Below the pieces are notes generated by a model. That model worked only from the letters and a program-made list of their open reading frames with translations. It did not search any database and was not told where the DNA came from. Positions 1 to 11,149 of a stretch of 64,000 nt of DNA are shown here, in pieces. Origin of the DNA: Blastomussa wellsi. Its lineage: Eukaryota > Cnidaria > Anthozoa > Scleractinia > Plerogyridae. A program made the position numbers and the translations under genes. How positions within the stretch are numbered: position 1 is the first letter of the stretch; every line of letters starts with the position of its first letter. The DNA lies in the NCBI GenBank assembly GCA_947652115.1, contig OX393570.1, forward strand, positions 12,087,703 through 12,151,702. Direction: 5' to 3'.

Positions 1-3000
1 GCACAGAACTGTTGTATTGATTGTGCAGGAGACCTATATATTCCAATTATCGAAATATGTGGTATAACAATAAATCTTAGAATTGTTATTTCTATGCCAT
101 TTGTATTAGCACAAAATGGATATCCTGGATAGTAGTCAAGACAGGTATACACTACAGTTCCTCCATATGGTCGTATATTGGAAGGATTTCTTGCTGGTGC
201 ATCATTCCTGAACATGCTGTATTTGTTATCATCTGTTAAATTATATAAACTATCATCATCCAAGTTGCAGAACCTGCTTTCAGCAAAAATGCTTACATCA
301 GTACTGGAGTAGTTTAGATCTGCACGTACATCTTTGATGTGCTTATGCAAAGACCTTGCATTGAGGAAACATATTTTCAAACTTATTTCTGGAACATTGT
401 ATAATGGGTTCACTGCAAGTGTCAATTGTCCTTCAGTTCTCAATCGATGCATTTCTGTCTGCACATCATTACTAACAGCTATTTTATTCTCACACAGGTC
501 AGTCACATAGAGACCATCAATAGTTGTTACTCTACTTAATCCTACATAATGTATGTGAGGAATTGACCTTCTTGTCTCAAACTTTACTACAATCTTTGTT
601 TCAGTATCACCCTGAGATCTATGAATAGTTTTTGCAGCAGCAGGTCTCAATGGAAATTGTTTTCGGACAATATGGACTGACTTGGATCTGCTAACAGCAA
701 ACTGTGTACTTATAGGCTTAATTGGTGTCCATGATGCTTCAATGCCATTAATATACAAATGTTTGTTCTCCTTCCTTGTCTTTACTCCTACATCTGCATG
801 ATCAAACTGTACCCATATGATTCCTGAAGGCTTATCAGTATTATGTATTTGCATCAGTTTAATAACATTTCCTGCACCATTAGTCATGCCATCATCTGTC
901 CTTGTATTCAGAGATATCTCAGTTCTTTCTCCAACTGCTAAGTGTAATATTGAGTGTAATTGTTTAGTCTTCCTAGGATCGCTCGGTATCTGTTTCAATA
1001 TTTTGTTTCTAAGCTCCTGTGATTCAGCTCCAAGTACACTATCATGTGCTTTGATAGAATATTTTATACCTGTAAGAGCATTATGAGCTTTGTGGTTAAA
1101 ATCATTCACTTTTGAATTTTGGATAAACAAATGTGGTGCATCTTTTGGATAGCTTGGATTACTTAATGCAATGCAGCGACTCTTTAATTTTGCAATGTCC
1201 TCATTTGTATGATTACCTTCTCTTAATCTGTTCAATAGCTCAGCAAATTCCTTGCTTTCTCTTTGCCTCATTATTTGTTTCAGTTCAAACATTTTGAAAA
1301 GCTCTTGCCACACATTAGGAGCAAGAATTCTATATTCATCATTGTCCATGTTCTTGAATATATAACCATCCATCACTGGTTGTAACTGGAATAAATCACC
1401 AATAGCAACTATACTGACTGCACCAAAAGGTAGTGAACTACCTTTGATATCTTTTACTCTACCATTTATTTGAATAGTGAACATGGTATTTCCCACCATA
1501 GATATTTCATCTATAAATATGAGTTTTATTCCACCTAGTTGACATCGTATTGTGTTAAGTCTACTTGAGTCAAGGCTTTTGTAGTTTCTTAGTGACTGAC
1601 TTGCTGGTATTGCAAGAGCACTATGTATGGTATTTCCCTTAATGTTATATGCTGCTTTTCCAGTAGGTGCTAGCATCAATACTGTTATTTGCGAAAAATC
1701 AATGCCAGGTCTAGTATTGTAATACTTCAATGCAGCCTGATACAAGGCTTTAGTGACATGTGATTTACCAACACCTGCACCACCACTAAGAAAACAGTAA
1801 AATGGTTCTTCAGAGGTCTGATGCAAGACATGATAGAAAAATTCTTTTTGTTCTTTATTCAAAGTTTGTACCATATGTCTGTATTCATCGTCTGGTAATT
1901 CATTCATTGTCAGTGGTTCACTATTATCTACAGATGGTATTCCTAAATCACCTGATAAATTATAATTGCCACTAAAATCAGGATGTAAATCCTGGTCTCC
2001 TTCTGCCTGATGTTGTCGTTCTATATTTTGTGTGCAGGGAGCTATATCATCATATCTGTCTTCTATTTGATTTATTTGTTTCTGAATTTCATTGAAATCT
2101 TCATTACAAACAGCATATTGTTTCATTTGTTCTTTAATAACATTGGAGAGAACCATACATCTATCTTGATATGATGCAAAGTTTCCTAGTAAATCAGTTT
2201 CCTCGTTTCTCCATGGAGTAAACAGCATTAAAAGTTCACGATAATGTTTTTCTGGTTCTTTTTCTTTGTTAAACCATACGCTTCTTAAAACCCTAGCTTT
2301 AGAACGTCTCTTTGTTTTACTGCTTGTTGTGTTGACAAACTCATCATCATTTTGTTCATCATCAATATATTTTTCCAATGGAAGACCATCAATATCAATC
2401 TCATTTGTTTCCTTAACGTATGGCTTTGAACTACAGTTATCATACCATGCAGCCCAATCTGCTAGTGTTAAATTTTCTAATTTTGGTGGGCGCTTACAAT
2501 ATCTCTTAAGTAACCCAGTGGTATATATTTCTTCAGAGTCATTATCCATTTCTTTAATGTCTTCTATAGGCTTCAAAAGCTCTACCCTTTCATCAGGAGG
2601 TGAAGTGTTTATGAATATGATTTGTCTTGATGCTTTTCTCATGGGTAACTGCAATGCAATATAAACTGCTTCTTGTGCACTTATTTCTACATTATTAAGA
2701 AATTTACTGCCAATATCTCTTACTTGCTGTTTTATATTGCAATTGCCCTCTCTAACTTCAGTACATGCCTGTCTCAAAAGTTCACTCATACCTTTTTGTG
2801 ATTTTGATATGTAATTTGCTATGTATACAGCACATGCATAAACATCTAATACATACTGTATATCCATATTTGCTCTCCATGCTGTTAAACAATCTGCATT
2901 ATAGTTGTTTATGTGTATTTCATTTGGGTTCCGTTTCAAAAATATGGTAGCAGCATTCAAAGATGAACGGATAGCCATGAAATATTTTTCTTCAGTTATA

Positions 3001-3812
3001 TTCAGCTGAAGTAATAAGTCCTCAAATGTCATATTTCCACAATTTTGTAAATCATCCAGATAACTCTTTATTGATTTCCAGCTCTCTTTGTACACCTTTA
3101 TGTCACTATTGGGTGTCTTTTCATCAAGTGGATACAATATCATTGTTTGTTTCATTGGAGGCTGTGGATAGTTGAATCTACAAGGATTGCTTGTATTTTT
3201 ACGACATGTATGTGAATGCCTATGTACTTGTCTATTGACAAGTTTTAACAGTTCTGGATTGTCTACAGGTTTAACGCATGTAATGATTTTATCAATAAAT
3301 GTTGTCACTTTTTTGTCACTGTCTATTTGAAATTGTGGGGCATCTTTTATCCATATCAGCATGTGAATATGAGGTGACCCTCTCTGTTGGTATTCTACTC
3401 GATAAAACCAGTCTGATATTTTACCTAAAGGCTCTGAAGAGCTTAATAGAAAGTGAGTTAAAAACTGGTTTACTTGATAATCAAAATGTCTGGCACAAGT
3501 AACTGGGTCACTCTGTATCAAACGGCATCTGTCTTCCCAGTTAAATTTCTCTATTTGCTCATCAGTATAAGTCTTATTGTCAAGAAGCTGGCCAAGTATT
3601 CTAAGTAAATGCACCCATTGGGTTTCAGCAGATGAGAAACTGCAAAACAATGTAGCTGGACCCAATTGTCTAATCACTGCAAACAAGTCTTTTTTGGCTT
3701 TTTCAAAATATGGTGGTGAACCTCTCAAAGCATTTAGAAATTTGTAGCCTTCATCATGACGAATAAGTCTATCTAAAGCTCCATGTTGTTTCAACTGTCC
3801 TGCGTTAATGCT
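1..3812 (-). CDS. Helentron replicase: HUH Rep, PIF1 helicase and start of endonuclease domain (partial)
   Basis: One frame is open without any stop from 3812 to the window edge (checked codon by codon), about 1,270 codons. The Rep part holds the HUH motif GSPHIHMLIW at about 3365-3385 and a two-tyrosine motif VYIANYISK near 2805-2830. The helicase part holds a Walker A motif SGGAGVGKS near 1765-1790, the Walker B-like FIDEIS near 1510-1530, GDLFQLQPV near 1390-1410, HRSQGDT near 605-625 and LSRVTTIDGLY near 510-545. From about 400 down to 1 the frame continues into a segment with FLNARSL and SIFAESRF, matching the start of an APE/EEP-type endonuclease. Rep nicks and ligates during rolling-circle transposition, the helicase unwinds the DNA, and the endonuclease is an accessory of Helentrons. 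The frame is the same as that of the upstream segment and is separated from it by one TGA at 3813-3815. Confidence 0.85.
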
Positions 3813-6041
3813 TCAGCTATTTCCCTTACATTTTCTAAGAGCAATATGGCACTTTCCCAAAAGAATTTTCATTTGAAGTTTTTTTGTCTTAAAGAATATA
3901 TTCTCCACACACATTGCAGCTCGTCTATCTGACCGTCTCAGTTCTGATTTACATATATCACTATAAGTTACTTTCACTTTTCGCTGTTCAGTATCGGGTC
4001 GTGACTGTCCTAAAAATATTCCAGGATATGCTAGTTCTTCACAATATTTGTCTCTAAAAACACTAAGTGGCTGACTACCTTCAGCTGGAGCAACATTCAG
4101 TATATTTTGCCGTTCAGAGTCTTCTAAAAAGTCTGTGGCAGTGAATAAAGTATCAGTGACACCAGCTGAAATTTGTTGTACATCTTCACCTTCATTTTGA
4201 TTATTTACATTTTCGGTCAAGTTATCATTACACTCCATTTCATTATCATCATTTTCTAGCTGAGCAACTTCTGTGACATATGTATTTGCCCAATCTTCAT
4301 TGATTACAATTCCCTCATCTTTATATAAGGTGCTATTTGACATCAGCCATTTGGCTGCTTCAACAACCTTATCTGGCCTTACATTCAAAGATAATGCTGA
4401 ACTTTTATACTGTAGCTTACGTTTTAAATTGACTTTAATTGTTGCAGTCTCGCTATGCAGTCGTGGTAACATGGTTACGGTATGGGCAACATCTGCAGGT
4501 ACATTAACAATATTGCCATGTATCTTTAGTTGTCTACCTCGTGGAGCTTGCATTAATTTTTGGAATGCAATCCTTGGTGCTAATAATCTACATTCTAATT
4601 CATTGAGGTCAAAAAATACTGGTTTCATTGGAAAACCCATGCCATTAGCTATAGCACATGGAGGGAGTTTGTTCTTCATCAAATAATTATTACAAGTTCT
4701 ACAAATCCACTCTTTGTCATCAAGACTTATCTTATTACACAGATATTTTGCACTATCAAGTTGGGATTCTCTAAGTTTACAAGCATTTACTACACTATGC
4801 TTATACCACAGCTGATCACAACAACTGCAGATGTATAGTGGACCTTGTTTAACTATGTCATGAAACTTTTTCACACTAACATCAACAGATGTCTTTGTAT
4901 TTTTCAGTACTGCTCTACGATGTCTATGATAAGCATTGCGTTTAGCTTTTTTTTCTGGTGTATTTAAAGGTGCTCTACGCTTTCGTTTGTTTTCGTTTTC
5001 CTTTGTTCCTTTTTCTGGAGAATCAGTACCTTTTCTACATTTCAGTACTGCTCTACGATGTCTATCATAAGCATTGCGTTTAGCCTTTTTTTCTGGTGTA
5101 TTTAAAGCTGCTCTACGATGTTTATCATAAGCATTGCGTTTAGCTTTTTTTTCTGGTGTATTTAAAGCTGCTCTACGATGTTTATCATAAGCATTGCGTT
5201 TAGCTTTTTTTTCTGGTGTATTTAAAGCTGCTCTACGCTTTCTTTTGTTTTCGTTTTCCTTTGCTCTTTTCTCAGGAGAATCAGTACCTTTTCTATATTT
5301 TTTCATATATTCAGCTCTATTTTGCTCACCCGATTTTTCTTGTTCTATATCAGTAGAATTTTCTAAAGGCGAGACTGGACATGTGGATACATAATGCATT
5401 TCTCCTATATGGCCTATATATACTGACTGGATATTTCCAGCATCATTACAAATTGTTGGCTCAATTATTGTTGTTTCTCTAAAAGTTTGACTTGATTCCA
5501 CTATATTTATTTTTAATTGCATTGAGTCAGAAATTGCTTGTATAACAATGTTATCAGCCCATGTACCTTGGTGTGACATATTACACAGATATTGAATCCA
5601 AGAAGTGCCTACTACACTTTCTATGAACCGATCAGGATTATCACATAAGAATCTCACAGCTGTTGCTCTAATTTCAACATGACGGTTTGAATCACCCTAT
5701 AACTGATGTGATATTGATTTAAATAAACAATCACCCTCACCACCTACATCTAATGGCTGTAATCCATGTTTAAGCATTCTATATCGCAATACAGAATTTT
5801 GGTTGTTAACAGAAATGGTTTCAAAAGTATTCCCAGTCAAAGGACCAGGATTTAATTCAACATCACCTGATAATGACACTTTGCGTTTAGCCACACAATA
5901 TCTTTCTCCCTTAACTTTAAATGCATAAAAATGTGAACTATAGAAACTATTTTCTTTGCAAATAAACTTCATTTTCCAATGCTTGAAATATTTTGCAACT
6001 TTATACAAAATAGATGAAACAGGTACACATCTGAACACCAT
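3813..6041 (-). pseudogene. Helentron N-terminal part: 2A peptide, OTU protease, basic repeats, Cys-rich domain
   Basis: Start taken at the first ATG of the frame (6041). A 2A ribosome-skipping motif GDVELNPGP lies at 5841-5867, so translation would release a short leader of about 65 residues. An OTU cysteine-protease domain follows: GGEGDCLFKSISHQL with the catalytic Cys near 5725, the GTWADN segment near 5550-5570, and IGEMHY with the catalytic His near 5400. An in-frame TAG at 5697-5699 interrupts the domain right after SHQL, probably a mutated Tyr codon. Next come about four copies of a 20-residue basic repeat (4915-5262), then a Cys-rich segment with YICSCCDQLWY near 4820-4840 resembling the zinc-binding domain found upstream of Rep in many Helitrons. 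A TGA at 3813-3815 ends this segment in the same frame as the Rep-helicase part. Only these two nonsense codons break the whole polyprotein. Confidence 0.8.
4915..5262 (-). repeat. 60-bp coding tandem repeat inside the Helentron protein
   Basis: Three to five units of about 60 bp encode LNTPEKKAKRNAYDKHRRAA-type 20-mers, rich in Lys and Arg. Two neighbouring units (around 5101-5160 and 5161-5220) are almost identical. A longer variant unit with KGTDSPEK is interspersed. The repeats look like a nucleic-acid-binding or nuclear-localisation linker; that role is inferred. Confidence 0.8.
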
Positions 6042-6340
6042 TTTCTTAAGTTTGTCACGTGACTTTTTCTTTTTGAGCAAATCAATAATAGTTTTAATCC
6101 TAACCCGAGACGGCTCTCTCTCATCCTACATTTAGCACGTTTTACACACAGTCGAGAGTGTCTGTGTTTTTCATTACACGGCTTACATTTATTTGGTAAG
6201 TCATTAGAGCAAGGCTGAACTTCGATTGGTGCTTTCAAAGTTGGGTCATTGTTGTCTTTTTTTAATAAATTTATGGCTCCCCGAAGGGATTTTGTTTGGC
6301 ACTCCCGAGGGAGTTTAGATATGGCTCCCCGAAGGGACAT
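5969..6340 (-). CDS. Small upstream ORF, Cys-rich and basic, overlapping the Helentron start
   Basis: This 123-codon frame overlaps the beginning of the 2A-containing frame in another phase. It contains a CKPCNEKHRHSRLC stretch that could bind zinc. It may be a separate leader protein, the out-of-frame 5' end of the same polyprotein, or non-coding. Its first part is translated from the 49-bp GC-rich repeat at 6262-6360, which weakens the case for a real gene. Confidence 0.25.
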   Translation of the reverse strand: MSLRGAISKLPRECQTKSLRGAINLLKKDNNDPTLKAPIEVQPCSNDLPNKCKPCNEKHRHSRLCVKRAKCRMRESRLGLGLKLLLICSKRKSHVTNLRKWCSDVYLFHLFCIKLQNISSIGK

Positions 6341-6360
6341 TTGGCACTCCCGAAGGAGTT
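6262..6360. repeat. Two-unit tandem repeat at the Helentron 5' side
   Basis: Two near-identical ~49-bp units each contain GGCTCCCCGAAGGGA followed by GGCACTCCCGA-GGAGT, so each unit can fold into short stems. It sits just upstream of the Helentron coding region. Confidence 0.7.
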
Positions 6361-6479
6361 TATATAAACAGTCGCCAACGAGCGAAGAAGGAAATTGATA
6401 TACTAACGAAATTCGTTATTTTATTTGTCTATATACGTGAATAATTCTTAGCCACTAATCTCTTCGGAAAATTTAATAC

Positions 6480-7225
6480 ATATTATTTCCGACCTGAAGG
6501 CAGCCACTAACCCTTTTACTTAACGGCGACCTTTCGATAAGTATATTATTCGTGGATCTTGAGGTAGCCACTACCCTATAACTTAGTGGCGACCTTTCGA
6601 GAATTATATAGACTGTGGACCTTGGGGTAGCCACTACCCTATAACTTAGTGGCGACATTTCGAGAAGAATACAAACTGCGGAACTTGGGGTAGCCACTAA
6701 CCCTTTAACTTAGTGGCGATCTTTAGATAAGTAAATAATGCGTGTACCTTGGGGTAGCCACTACCCTATAACTTAGTGGCGACCTTTCGAGAAGTATATT
6801 AACGGTGGACCTTGGGGTAGCACTAACCCTTTAACTTAGTGGCGACCTTTCGATAGCTATATGATGCGTGGATCTTGAGGTAGCCACTACCCTATAACTT
6901 AGTGGCGACCTTTCGAGAAGAATATAAACGGTGGACCTTAGGGTAGCCACTACCCCTATAACTTAGTGGCGACCTTTCGAGAAGAATATAAACGGCGGAA
7001 CTTGGGGTAGCCACTAACCCTTTAGCTTAGTGGCGACCTTTCGAGAAGCATATAATGCGTGTACCTTGGGGTAGCCACTATCCTATAACTTAGTGGCGAC
7101 CTTTCGAGAAGTACAGAAACGGCGGAACTTGAGGTAGCCACTTACCCTTTAACTTAACGGCGACCTTTCGATGAGTATATAATACGTGGATCCTGAGGTA
7201 GCCACTAACCCTTTGACTTAACGGA
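6480..7225. repeat. Minisatellite array, left arm (about 12 units of ~62 bp)
   Basis: The unit reads approximately GTAGCCACTACCCTATAACT followed by TAGTGGCGACCTTTCGAGAA and a variable ~20-bp segment ending in CTTGGG. Each unit holds the inverted pair GTAGCCACTA / TAGTGGC, so single-stranded DNA could form a row of small hairpins. Units alternate between the CCCTATAACTTAG and CCCTTTAACTTAG versions. Confidence 0.9.
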
Positions 7226-7656
7226 AGTAAAGTGAAAACTAAGACTTGTCACATTGTAACAGCATAACAAGGCTAAGTCATTGATTAAAAAATTACTTTA
7301 AAAAAGTGGCAGATTTAGCGAGTGCAGATAGTGCAAACGAGCCTCACCGCTACGACAAAGCACTGCCACATTGGTGAGGAAAAATTGTTTGAGCAAAGTT
7401 CAGTTCAACTGCACGTTTACAGCACATTTTTAGAACGTCGTGAAAAGGGCCTGAATATAAGCACGTACTGTTAGCTCCTTATGTTTTTGTCTGCTACGCG
7501 GCATCAGAAGGAGGTATTAAAGTTGACGGTGTATGAGAGATGCCAAACGGTACACCAATGCTGGTATACGTTTTATGCAATGTGTGTAGGACCTCTATCT
7601 ACAAATGTACATATTTACATGTGGCATTATGTCCAGAATATTTACAAGAGGGCTTA

Positions 7657-8478
7657 TCAGTCAATAATTCTGACATCGGCACTGTTCATGGACGGTATCC
7701 AGTCTGTCCAATCACCAGTCTCGTTATTATTGTGGTCCCTCTGGTTCTTGAATTGAACAAGGTAGCCCTGATTGCTGTTGTAGGCTGTGATGGTACCTTT
7801 CAGCGATCCCAAGTAACACAGTTGTCCTTCTTCGTTTTTTTCTTTATATTCCACCTCAATCATTGAGTTTATTAATCCTATGCCTCTCCTTCGCGCTCGC
7901 TTTCTCTTGGCTGCCCCGATGTCTTTAACTTTGTCTGGTGGACCATTTGCCTCTGCGTCTGCGTCTGCGTCTGCTGCAAGGCTTGTGCGCTTCCTTTTTC
8001 TATTCTTTTTTTTCTTGCTGTTAACCGAGTAACTTATGTTTACATCTTGACATGTTGCTACCATTTTTACGGCGTGGATTCTGTCCTCTATGTAAATGTT
8101 TTCTAATATAACGTTTAAATTATTCTTCGATTTAAATGACTGCCTGTTGATGGACTCCACGGGATTGGTTGTATTCGATGTTTCCTCCCAATCTTCTGCA
8201 TCTCTACTAGTGAATGCTTTCGTAAACATTTGCAAGTGTCGTGGACGAGTCCACCAGTTAGCCCAATGTTTGAGTTTCTTCCACCCATCGTTAGACATCT
8301 CACCCGGGTCTTTGCAAAAGTGCTTTTGGTTCTCTAGAACGTATGGAATCGCGTCCAGTAAACTCTTTTTCCCTGATAAAATGTCAAATATTTCCATGAC
8401 TTCTTCTTTCCTTGCAGCATTTTCTATTTTTCCAGCAATGGTTTTAAATATTGTTTCTTCGTCCCTTGATTGACACAC
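7657..8478 (-). pseudogene. C-terminal part of a DDE-type transposase, MULE-like (probable)
   Basis: The 273-residue frame has a WANWWTRPRHLQMF segment and the TTNPVESINRQS motif, as seen near the C terminus of MULE-like and related transposases of invertebrates. Residues 160-200 are a basic KKKKNRKRKR / AKRKRARRR region with a short run of Ala-Asp repeats (ADADADAEA). The last 75 residues (YLGSLKGTITAYN, DWTDWIPS) resemble a Tudor-like tail. The N-terminal catalytic part is absent: upstream of 8478 the frame soon meets stops. A spliced upstream exon is possible but none was found. The family assignment is from motif memory and is uncertain; its placement between inverted arrays supports a transposon origin. 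Confidence 0.5.
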
Positions 8479-8639
8479 ATGCTTTATCCGTCCAGAAAAT
8501 GAAGTTGAGGACTACATATTAATCGTAAGAGGGACACGTTACGGCACCTTGGGACGGAATACGAACGACTGGTGATCAGGAAATGTAAAATGCCAGAAAT
8601 CTTAAATAAATGCAACAGTTATCAAGAAATGGGTTATTG

Positions 8640-9110
8640 GCTACCCCAAGGTCCAACTGTTATACATTTCTCGAAAGATCGCCAGTAAGTTATAGGGTAA
8701 GCGGCTACGTTAAGGTTCAACGTTTTATAATTTAAGGAAAGGTCGCCAGTAAGTTAAAGGGTTAGTGGCTACCTAAAGGTTCAACGTTTCATATACTTAT
8801 CGAAAGGTCGCCACTAAGTTATAGGGTAGTGGCTACCCCAAGGTACACACACAATATACTTCTCGAAAGGTCGCCACTAAGTTAAAGGGTTAGTGGCTAC
8901 CCCAAGGTCCACCGTTAATATTCTTCTCGAAAGGTCGCCACTAAGTTATAGGGTAGTGGCTACCCCAAGGTCCACCGTTTATATACTTCTCGAAAGGTCG
9001 CCACTAAGTTATAGGGTAGTGGCTACCCCAAGGTACACGCATCATATTCTTGTCGAAAGGTCGCCACTAAGTTAAAGGGTTAGTGGCTGCCTCAAGGTAG
9101 GTAATTTACT
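8640..9110. repeat. Minisatellite array, right arm (about 7 units, inverted)
   Basis: The units are the reverse complement of those at 6480-7225, with GTCGCCACTAAGTTATAGGG followed by TAGTGGCTACCCCAAGGT. The outermost units at 8640-8780 are the most diverged. Confidence 0.9.
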
Positions 9111-10024
9111 GAATTCTACCGACTAACTATTTGGCTTCGTAAAAAGCTCGTATATAGTGACGAAGGAAATCACTAATTTCGCCGTCATCTAAGGTCGCAG
9201 CGAAGAAGGACCGTCGTGGTACACCTTTTGGCTGTTTATCATAAGATTTCCTACTTTTGCATGGTAATTCCATCTTCTGTAGAAGTTACTGATCGCTAAA
9301 CAAGGCATATAAAGACAGGATTGGGCAGGAAGCGCTCGTCCACGGCCATTGATCGAGGGAAGAATCATGGAGACTTTCTTCAGTTTCTTTGCCGATAAAG
9401 CAAGAAAATTCTTTAAAAATCTCTTCATGTTGCTTTTAACATCAAATTCTTTGAAATTCAACCGAAAGTTCAGCCTGGCTCTAGAAGGAAAGGGAGATAT
9501 AAAACAGAAAACTTACCAACGATGAGTACAAACGCGCTGTGGAGCGCTGTGTGATGTGAGCACATGGAACGACCTTGCAACGTCATGTCTTCTCGGGATA
9601 CGAAAATCAAACGAACATTTCTCGAAAGTGATATCGGGTTGATCGTTACCATCTACGTCATTCCTCGAGATGCGAAAAACAAACGAACATTGGTCGAATG
9701 ATCTCGAGTTGTACTCGCGCTGTTGGCGAAAGAATACGAGAAAAAGCCGAGTTACGGACACACACGCACGCATGAGTGCGTGCATGATAACATAGTGCCT
9801 TGTTGGCTCTACGAGCCACTAGGCACAAAAATGATTAAATCCGAGCTGAACGTGAACCCAAGCAAAAAAATTTGGACTTCAGCCCGCGATCCAATGATGC
9901 AACATACCTGATCAGCGGTTAACTTAAAAAAATACATGACCTCAATGACACTTAACCTGAGCCCGCGATATGGTCATGTGATACTGGTCAGCGGATACCT
10001 TATTTTGACAGCTGTCAATTGACC
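9111..10024. other. No gene recognised; anonymous repeat-derived sequence
   Basis: A two-unit ~64-bp direct repeat lies at about 9590-9720 (AAACAAACGAACATT-type core). A minus-strand GTAAGT-like donor occurs near 9520, but no exon could be confirmed. The stretch 9880-10020 resembles dispersed repeat DNA. No protein similarity was recognised. Confidence 0.4.
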
Positions 10025-10450
10025 ATAACAGGATTCTCTTTTCACTGCTATGTAACCGCTCATAGCCGAGCGTGGTTCAGTTATGGGGTAAATTCGAGAA
10101 GCCCGGAGCTATGAGCGAGCTACACAGGAGCGAAATAGGTAGGTGTTCCCTTTGAAATACGTCGCCGAAGGGGAGGCGGGAGGGTCGTCAGCGCGTGAGT
10201 ACGGGTTCGTCTTCGACGAGATGAGAAAGTGTTCGATATCTTACGTTCTGTGACTTTTATAGCTACATTTGCATCCCGTGCAAAATCCATTGCCCGTGTG
10301 CACGATGCGCACGAGAGTTTGATGTTCTTGCCGGACTGCACGCCTGCTTTTCGCGGTATTTTAGTAGTGAAAATAGGATTCTCTTTTCACTGCTATGTAA
10401 CCGCTCATAGCCGAGCGTGGTTCAGTTATGGGGTAAATTCGAGAAGCCCT
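10025..10450. repeat. Pair of ~78-bp direct repeats (10025-10106 and 10370-10450)
   Basis: Both copies contain CTCTTTTCACTGCTATGTAA and GAGCGTGGTTCAGTTATGGG and end in TTCGAGAAGCCC. They flank the ~190-bp block that is repeated at 12.45 kb. They might be remnants of terminal repeats of a small element, but no other hallmark was seen. Confidence 0.7.
10186..10376 (-). repeat. Duplicated block, copy 1 (possible exon-derived)
   Basis: Nearly identical to 12450-12656 except for a small deletion near 10240. On the minus strand it can encode KLSCASCTRAMDFARDANVA, a frame that the deletion disrupts after VTER. The origin is unknown. Confidence 0.75.
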
Positions 10451-11149
10451 GCGCTTCATTCGCTATCGCTACACCCTCGCATCTGCGAGTGTCCCACAAA
10501 CCTGCACACCGTGTTGCAGGCCCAGCAATTCCTGTGTGCTTCCATATCCTCCCAAAACTCAAAACTAGACCGCTATTAAGAACTGAAAAACGTCTACCCC
10601 TTCTGAGATGTACGACCACAATTCATCCCTCTTTGGATTTCCTTCTAACACTGTTTCCCACGATGACGCGCACGCAGACAAATTCCCCGCGGTGAATGAT
10701 GCAGGATCGCGGAAAGCTAACATCTTTGGGTTTGCACAAGCGCTGCCGCTGGCCGCGTTGTGTAACGAGGGCACTGGTCCGGCTTCGCTGGGCCTCTTGC
10801 CTTCCCAGGTACACCAATTTACTTCATTCCGGGGTACAGGTTGCGAGCAAAATTCGTCGAAACTTATTGCCGCAGTCTAAAACGAATGTGAAAAATGCAT
10901 ACGTCTAAAACTTCGGAAAAAAAAAATTAATCCAAAAAGTGAATAGAAGCACCGGGAAGGGGGAGCCCATGGCAATGCCGGACCAGGACCTGCCCGGAGG
11001 CGGGTATAGGGTTTGTGCTAAGGTTACCCTTCTGGTCGACAAAGCATGGGCACTGGGTACGAGATGGGCACGAAATGAGGGGGCACTCACCCCGGGAAAA
11101 ACAGAAGGTGTTAGGTTTGCATTTTACGTCCGCTAAACAGAAAGCCTAG
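10451..11149. other. No gene recognised
   Basis: GC content rises in 10600-11100 and several short frames overlap on both strands, but none has a recognisable motif or codon pattern. A homopurine A run lies near 10918. I see no repeat structure strong enough to name. Confidence 0.4.

Larger units (their letters stand above)
1..6375 (-). mobile_element. Helentron-type rolling-circle transposon, left part beyond the window
   Basis: The minus strand carries, in order from right to left, a 2A peptide, an OTU domain, a Cys-rich domain, a HUH replication initiator, a PIF1-like helicase and the beginning of an exonuclease-endonuclease-phosphatase domain. That combination is known from the Helentron (Helitron2) branch of Helitrons. 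The 3' end lies outside the window, and the right border near 6.36 kb is set only by where the next repeat begins, so neither terminus was verified. The reading frame is nearly unbroken, which suggests a recent insertion. Confidence 0.85.
6380..9200. mobile_element. Foldback-like DNA transposon with minisatellite terminal inverted repeats
   Basis: A ~62-bp minisatellite runs from 6480 to 7225 and reappears in reverse complement from 8640 to 9110, flanking a 1.4-kb core that encodes a transposase fragment. Outside the arrays (6380-6480 and 9110-9190) a weaker inverted similarity continues. Long inverted repeats made of tandem units are the hallmark of foldback elements. The exact termini and target duplication could not be determined by eye. 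Confidence 0.6.

Noticed and set aside
817..3502. Plus-strand frames in the Helentron region
   Set aside because: All are shadows of the continuous minus-strand Rep-helicase frame.
6480..9110. CRISPR-like or terminator array in the 62-bp repeats
   Set aside because: Tandem units without spacers, inverted on the other side of a transposase relic; foldback element ends explain them.
9470..9785. Short minus-strand frames near a GTAAGT donor as first exons
   Set aside because: No supporting second exon or composition; overlapping frames look alike by chance within a two-unit repeat.
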